From contig DXXH01000016.1 of the NCBI GenBank assembly GCA_019416395.1, forward strand, positions 10,109 to 36,538: a stretch of 26,430 nucleotides of DNA, written 5' to 3'. Below, piece after piece: positions 22,854-26,430 of this stretch. Source of the stretch: Clostridiales bacterium. Its GTDB lineage: Bacteria > Bacillota > Clostridia > Oscillospirales > Acutalibacteraceae. The position numbers and the translations under genes are program-made. Each line of letters starts with the position of its first letter. Positions within the stretch are counted from its first letter, which is position 1. The notes beneath the pieces are model-generated. The model saw only the letters and a list, made by a program, of their open reading frames with translations. It was not told the origin of the DNA and ran no database searches.

Positions 22854-24149
22854 ATGATTTCACACTGCTTAAAAGTAAATCAAGCGGGACATCTGGAGAT
22901 AAGCGGATGCGACACCGTACAACTGGCTGAGCAATACGGCACACCGTTGTATGTGATGAGCGAAGACGAGATCCGGGAAACCTGCCGCCGCTACGTGGCC
23001 TCTTTTACGAAAAATTACAACGGAAACGGCAAACCGATTTACGCCAGCAAAGCCTTTAGCTGCAAGGAAATTTATCGCATTGTTCTCAGTGAAGGCCTGG
23101 ACGTAGAGGTAGTGTCTGGTGGAGAGCTTTACACTGCACTGCAAGCGGGTGTTCCCAGCAGTCAGATTCATTTCCAGGGAAATAACAAAACCATTGGGGA
23201 ATTGAATATGGCCCTGGAAAATGGTGTAGGCGATATTGTTGTAGACAACCTATATGAGCTGGAAAAACTGGAATCCATCGCAGCAGAACACAACGTAACC
23301 GCATCTATCTCTTTCCGGATTAAGCCCGGCATTGACGCTCACACCCATGAGTTTATCCGCACGGGTCAGGTGGACTCTAAGTTTGGCCTGGATCTTGCCA
23401 GCGGGGAAGCAATGGCTGCCCTTCGCCGTGCGAAAGAGATGAAGCATATTTCTGTAAAGGGATTGCATTGTCACATTGGCTCTCAGATTTTGGAGCGCAC
23501 TCCTTTTGTTCACGCTGCGGAAGTTATGCTGCAATTTTTCGCAGAGATTCGGGATCAGCTGGGTATGACCTTTGAGCATCTGAATCTGGGGGGCGGGTTT
23601 GGCATTCATTATACCGAAAAAGATGATGCCATTCCCTACGAGGAATATATGGAAGCTGTTTCCGCGATGGTTCATACGAAATGCCAGGAACTTGGACTGG
23701 AACTTCCCAAAATTTATATTGAGCCCGGACGTTCTATTGTAGGCGAAGCCGGCATTACCCTTTACACGGTAGGCGCCATTAAGGAGATTCCCGGCGTGCG
23801 TACCTATGTGGCCATTGATGGCGGCATGTTTGACAACCCACGGTATGCCTTGTACCAATCCGACTACACCTGTCTCATTGCCAACAAGGCCAGCCAGCCA
23901 GCGGATTTCATTGCCACTATCGCAGGAAAATGCTGTGAGAGCGGGGATTTGATTCAGGAACACACGCCTATTCAGAAACCGGAGTCAGGTGATATTTTGG
24001 CGGTTCTTTCAACAGGCGCCTATAACTATTCTATGGCTTCCAACTACAACCGGAATTTGAAGCCTGCCTGTGTTATGGTATCAAAAGGGACGTCGCGCAT
24101 CGTCATTAAAGGGGAGACCTATGAAGATCTTGTGCGGAACGACGTTTGA
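22854..24149 (+). CDS. lysA: Diaminopimelate decarboxylase
   Basis: PLP enzyme for the last step of lysine synthesis, meso-diaminopimelate to lysine and CO2. The 431-residue alanine-racemase-fold protein carries the PLP lysine Lys66 in Y-A-S-K-A-F, H-C-H-I-G-S, the phosphate loop L-N-L-G-G-G-F-G and the E-P-G-R-S-I-V motif. The second active-site segment is C-C-E-S-G-D, contributed across the dimer. The start is uncertain between ATG 22854 (G-rich site upstream) and ATG 22833. It follows engB by 26 bases or fewer, so it is probably on the same transcript. No lysine riboswitch lies upstream, unlike the asd-dapA-dapB operon. Confidence 0.97.
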   Translation: MISHCLKVNQAGHLEISGCDTVQLAEQYGTPLYVMSEDEIRETCRRYVASFTKNYNGNGKPIYASKAFSCKEIYRIVLSEGLDVEVVSGGELYTALQAGVPSSQIHFQGNNKTIGELNMALENGVGDIVVDNLYELEKLESIAAEHNVTASISFRIKPGIDAHTHEFIRTGQVDSKFGLDLASGEAMAALRRAKEMKHISVKGLHCHIGSQILERTPFVHAAEVMLQFFAEIRDQLGMTFEHLNLGGGFGIHYTEKDDAIPYEEYMEAVSAMVHTKCQELGLELPKIYIEPGRSIVGEAGITLYTVGAIKEIPGVRTYVAIDGGMFDNPRYALYQSDYTCLIANKASQPADFIATIAGKCCESGDLIQEHTPIQKPESGDILAVLSTGAYNYSMASNYNRNLKPACVMVSKGTSRIVIKGETYEDLVRNDV

Positions 24150-24158
24150 TTTTGCCTG

Positions 24159-24187
24159 TTTACTTTTCCTCTTTTCTATGCTAAAAT
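24159..24187 (+). promoter_or_regulatory. Promoter of the yerC-hslO operon
   Basis: TTTACT (24159-24164) and TAAAAT (24182-24187) are 17 bases apart, with extended -10 TGC (24179-24181). Transcription would start about 35 bases before yerC. Confidence 0.7.
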
Positions 24188-24227
24188 TTTAAAGCATGAA
24201 GTTTTTTGGAGAGGATGTGCGGGATTT

Positions 24228-24530
24228 ATGAACGGAAAAATTCAAGATAAGAATACTGATTTTCTTTTCCAGGCGATTTTGGCTTTGCAGACTCCGGAAG
24301 AATGCTATCGCTTTTTTGATGACTTGTGTACCGTGCCGGAACTAAAGGCCATGTCACAGCGCCTTGCGGTAGCCCACATGCTCAGCCATAAACGGGTTTA
24401 CAGCGATATTGTATCGGAAACCGGCGCTTCTACAGCAACGATCAGCCGGGTAAACCGTTCCTTAAATTACGGCAGTGACGGCTACGAGCTGGTATTTAGC
24501 CGCTTGGATAAACCGGAGTCGGAAGAATGA
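24228..24530 (+). CDS. yerC: YerC/YecD-family TrpR-like protein
   Basis: The 100-residue protein has the TrpR-type helical DNA-binding fold. L-C-T-V-P-E-L-K-A-M-S-Q-R-L-A-V-A lies near 45, followed by a helix-turn-helix around residues 62-85 (Y-S-D-I-V-S-E-T-G-A-S-T-A-T-I-S-R-V-N-R-S-L). These motifs and the N-terminal L-F-Q-A-I-L-A-L match the YerC family, TrpR-related proteins that are distinct from the tryptophan repressor of enterobacteria. No tryptophan genes are nearby. It is the first gene after a promoter, and its stop overlaps the methyltransferase start in ATGA. It may regulate its own operon; target unknown. Confidence 0.92.
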   Translation: MNGKIQDKNTDFLFQAILALQTPEECYRFFDDLCTVPELKAMSQRLAVAHMLSHKRVYSDIVSETGASTATISRVNRSLNYGSDGYELVFSRLDKPESEE

Positions 24531-25291
24531 AAAGCTATTCCGTTTTCGCCCAATATTACGATGAGCTAACCGCCAATGTGGAGTATTCCAAGCGGGCGGA
24601 ATATCTCATGGAACTGATGAAGCGTTTAGGCCATTCCCCGGGCCTTACGCTTGATTTGGCATGCGGCACAGGCTCTTTGACCTTAGAGCTTTATCGCCGG
24701 GGTGTGGATATCTACGGCATTGACGGTTCCGTGGAGATGCTGTCTGAGGCCCGGACGAAATGTGCGGAAGCCGGAGCGGACATTCTATTTCTTTGCCAAA
24801 AAATGCAATCCATTGACCTGTATGGTACAGTAGATACGGTTCTCTGCACCCTGGACAGCTTAAACCACTTGAAAAATGGGGAAGAGCTGGAGAAGGTGTT
24901 CTCCAAAGTGGCTTTTTTCATGAATCCAGGGGGATATTTTCTCTTTGACATGAATACCCTTTATAAGCATCAGGAAATCTTGGGCAACGAGACCTATGTT
25001 TACGATACGGAAAACGTGTATTGCGTGTGGCAGAACCGCTGTCACAAAGGTGGTAAAGTGGATATTCAGCTGGATTTTTTCCAGCCGGAAGGAGATCTGT
25101 ATTTCCGGAGCACGGAACGTTTTTCGGAACAGGCGTATCCCGTGGAAGAGATAGTGGAACGCTTGGAACGGGCTGGATTTTGTCAAGTACAGATTTTTGA
25201 CGAATTGACTTTTAATCCGCCCCAAAAGGACAGTCAGCGGCTGGTGTTTGCCGCGAAAAAGCAAGAAAGGGAATCACTGGTTTATGGATAA
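24527..25291 (+). CDS. Class I SAM-dependent methyltransferase
   Basis: The 254-residue protein has the Rossmann-like SAM-binding core: motif I L-D-L-A-C-G-T-G-S-L-T near 43-53, an acidic motif II in Y-G-I-D-G-S, and a later D-T-V-L-C-T-L-D-S-L-N-H-L segment. The opening Y-S-V-F-A-Q-Y-Y-D-E-L is frequent in this Firmicute group of small-molecule-like methyltransferases. The substrate is unknown. Its ATG overlaps the yerC stop by four bases and its end overlaps hslO by eight, so the three genes are tightly coupled. Confidence 0.9.
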   Translation: MKSYSVFAQYYDELTANVEYSKRAEYLMELMKRLGHSPGLTLDLACGTGSLTLELYRRGVDIYGIDGSVEMLSEARTKCAEAGADILFLCQKMQSIDLYGTVDTVLCTLDSLNHLKNGEELEKVFSKVAFFMNPGGYFLFDMNTLYKHQEILGNETYVYDTENVYCVWQNRCHKGGKVDIQLDFFQPEGDLYFRSTERFSEQAYPVEEIVERLERAGFCQVQIFDELTFNPPQKDSQRLVFAAKKQERESLVYG

Positions 25292-26183
25292 AATTCTGCG
25301 TACCATCACTTCTGATGGCAGTTTAATGGCGGCCGCCATTGACTCCAGTCAGATTGTTTATACTGCCCAGAAACTTCATGGACTTTCCAAAACAGCCTGC
25401 GCTGCCCTAGGAAGGCTTTTAACAGGGGCTTCCTTGATGGGAGACATGTTAAAGTCGGAAGGCGCTTCCCTGACCTTAAAGGTCAATGGTGGCGGCCCCT
25501 TGGGCAATCTGGTTGCGATCTCCGATTATAAGGGCAATGTACGGGGATATGTGGACCACCCCGATGTGGAACTGCCTTTAAAGCCGAACGGTAAAATTGA
25601 CGTAGGCGGTGGGGTAGGAAACCAGGGACGCTTGGCGGTAATCCGTGATCTGGGGGAGCGTGATCCCTATATTGGGCAAGTGGAGCTGATCAGCGGCGAA
25701 ATTGCCGAGGATCTTACCAACTACTATGCCAGTAGTGAGCAAATCCCCACTGTGTGCGCCTTAGGAGTCTTGGTAGATAAAGAAACCGGGGAAGCCATGC
25801 TGTCCGGAGGATTGCTGATTCAGGCCCTTCCTGGGGCCGATAACAGCGTTTTGGAACGCTTGGAACAAAATGTAGGGAAATTGGATTCTGTCACCACCAT
25901 GCTGGCAAAAGGTATGGGGCCGGAAGAGATGTGCCGTGCTGCACTGGATGGCTTTGAGGTAGAGATTTTGGACGAATCCCCGGTGCATTATGTGTGTACT
26001 TGCAGCAAGCAGCGGTTTGCCAAAGCTTTGCTGACTTTGGGCAGCAAGGAGCTCCTCAGTCTCCACGGCGATGAGCAGGGAGACGTGGAAACAGTCTGCC
26101 ATTACTGCAATAAGAAGTATGTTTTTTCAAAAGAGGAGATCGCTCAGCTTGCTCAACAGGCCGCAGAGACTGAGAAAAAATAA
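25284..26183 (+). CDS. hslO: Redox-regulated chaperone Hsp33
   Basis: Holdase chaperone activated by oxidation and unfolding. The 299-residue protein has the N-terminal core (L-T-G-A-S-L-M-G-D and G-G-G-P-L-G) and the family redox switch near the C-terminus: C-T-C (Cys238, Cys240) and C-H-Y-C (Cys272, Cys275). Together these bind zinc in the reduced form. All four cysteines are present, so redox control should work. ATG 25284 overlaps the methyltransferase stop by eight bases, with AAAGGGA about 11 bases upstream. An in-frame upstream start (25248) adds a basic stretch unlike Hsp33. The gene ends the operon; I see no strong terminator before the tRNA promoter. Confidence 0.96.
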   Translation: MDKILRTITSDGSLMAAAIDSSQIVYTAQKLHGLSKTACAALGRLLTGASLMGDMLKSEGASLTLKVNGGGPLGNLVAISDYKGNVRGYVDHPDVELPLKPNGKIDVGGGVGNQGRLAVIRDLGERDPYIGQVELISGEIAEDLTNYYASSEQIPTVCALGVLVDKETGEAMLSGGLLIQALPGADNSVLERLEQNVGKLDSVTTMLAKGMGPEEMCRAALDGFEVEILDESPVHYVCTCSKQRFAKALLTLGSKELLSLHGDEQGDVETVCHYCNKKYVFSKEEIAQLAQQAAETEKK

Positions 26184-26207
26184 TTTCAAAAAATTTGAAA
26201 AAACCGC

Positions 26208-26236
26208 TTGACAAATTAATCCATATGATGTATGAT
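26208..26236 (+). promoter_or_regulatory. Promoter of the tRNA cluster
   Basis: TTGACA (26208-26213) and TATGAT (26231-26236) are separated by 17 bases, about 48 bases before tRNA-Val. A strong SigA-type promoter typical of stable RNA genes. Confidence 0.85.
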
Positions 26237-26283
26237 ATTACACGTCGCTGATGGAGCGGCACAAAATGTGTGGTAGGGCTTAT

Positions 26284-26360
26284 GGGGGCATAGCTCAGCT
26301 GGTTAGAGCACCTGCCTTACAAGCAGGGGGTCATAGGTTCGAGTCCTATTGTCCCCACCA
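26284..26360 (+). tRNA. tRNA-Val (anticodon UAC)
   Basis: A complete 77-base cloverleaf. Acceptor GGGGGCA pairs with TGTCCCC (one G-T wobble). The D arm is AGCTCAGCTGGTTAGAGCA, the anticodon arm CCTGC-CTTACAA-GCAGG gives anticodon TAC, and the T loop is GGTTCGAGTCC. Discriminator A and an encoded CCA end follow. Confidence 0.96.
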
Positions 26361-26376
26361 TACACATTTTAAATAT

Positions 26377-26430
26377 GGCCCGGTAGTTCAGCTGGTTAGA
26401 ACGCTAGCCTGTCACGCTAGAGGTCGACGG
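26377..26430 (+). tRNA. tRNA-Asp (anticodon GUC), 3' end outside window
   Basis: The acceptor 5' strand GGCCCGG, a D arm and the anticodon arm CTAGC-CTGTCAC-GCTAG, with anticodon GTC, are visible. The T arm and acceptor 3' strand lie beyond the window. It begins 16 bases after tRNA-Val and is probably in the same transcript. Confidence 0.93.

Noticed and set aside
24178..24207. ATGCT/AGCAT hairpin with T tract after lysA
   Set aside because: Only five pairs with mismatches, a T tract separated by four bases, and overlap with the better-supported yerC -10 box; left as unresolved.
26184..26200. TTTCAAA/TTTGAAA palindrome after hslO
   Set aside because: A/T-only stem with a three-base loop and no T tract on the plus strand; too weak to call a terminator for hslO.
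1..26430. Mobile elements, prophage, CRISPR or defence genes
   Set aside because: No transposase, integrase, spaced repeat array or defence domain was recognised; all sizeable genes belong to housekeeping or conserved families.

Overview
The window is a stretch of ordinary, densely packed chromosome from a monoderm Firmicute. The gene content points to class Clostridia, most likely the Oscillospirales/Ruminococcaceae side. Evidence for this is the consensus SigA-type promoters, a T-box and a lysine riboswitch, GGAGG ribosome binding sites, an RbgA/RNase HII/YraN cluster, a Tig/ClpP/ClpX/Lon/EngB cluster, YerC and Hsp33. I see no insertion sequence, prophage, CRISPR array or other mobile element. 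Species-level placement is not possible from what I can see.

Layout. (1) 1-1763: the last 45 codons of recN, a consensus promoter overlapping its stop codon, a tyrosine T-box leader and tyrS, closed by a bidirectional terminator. (2) 1786-5379, minus strand: a lysine-biosynthesis operon, read as promoter, lysine riboswitch, terminator, asd, dapA, dapB, then a free-standing double-ACT protein that resembles the regulatory half of aspartokinase. (3) 5373-9664, plus strand: a promoter divergent from and overlapping the asd promoter, then queA, a B12-binding-type radical SAM protein with its DUF2344 partner, and rplS with its own promoter and a structured leader. (4) 9720-13893: two tandem type I signal peptidases, rbgA, rnhB, a YraN-family nuclease and an M19 dipeptidase. 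(5) 13899-16193: thrC with a consensus promoter and a translationally coupled metallophosphoesterase. (6) 16257-24149: the protein quality-control run tig, clpP, clpX, lon and engB, with lysA attached behind engB. (7) 24159-26183: a yerC, methyltransferase and hslO operon. (8) 26208-26430: a tRNA promoter, tRNA-Val(UAC) and the 5' part of tRNA-Asp(GUC).

How the genes work together. The asd-dapA-dapB genes turn aspartyl phosphate into tetrahydrodipicolinate under lysine control. The extra ACT protein in the same operon is the best candidate here for something under-described: an unlinked allosteric sensor that could act on aspartokinase in trans. lysA, the last step of lysine synthesis, lies elsewhere, downstream of lon-engB, without a visible lysine riboswitch. 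thrC has its own promoter, so the aspartate pathway is split into three transcription units within 24 kb. Several neighbouring genes serve translation: tyrS, queA, rplS, rbgA, engB and the tRNAs.

Most coding calls rest on clear family motifs. Starts were re-chosen from ribosome binding sites where the longest frame extended too far upstream. No new defence or mobile system is evident. The unusual items are regulatory RNAs, overlapping promoters and a few proteins of unknown function.
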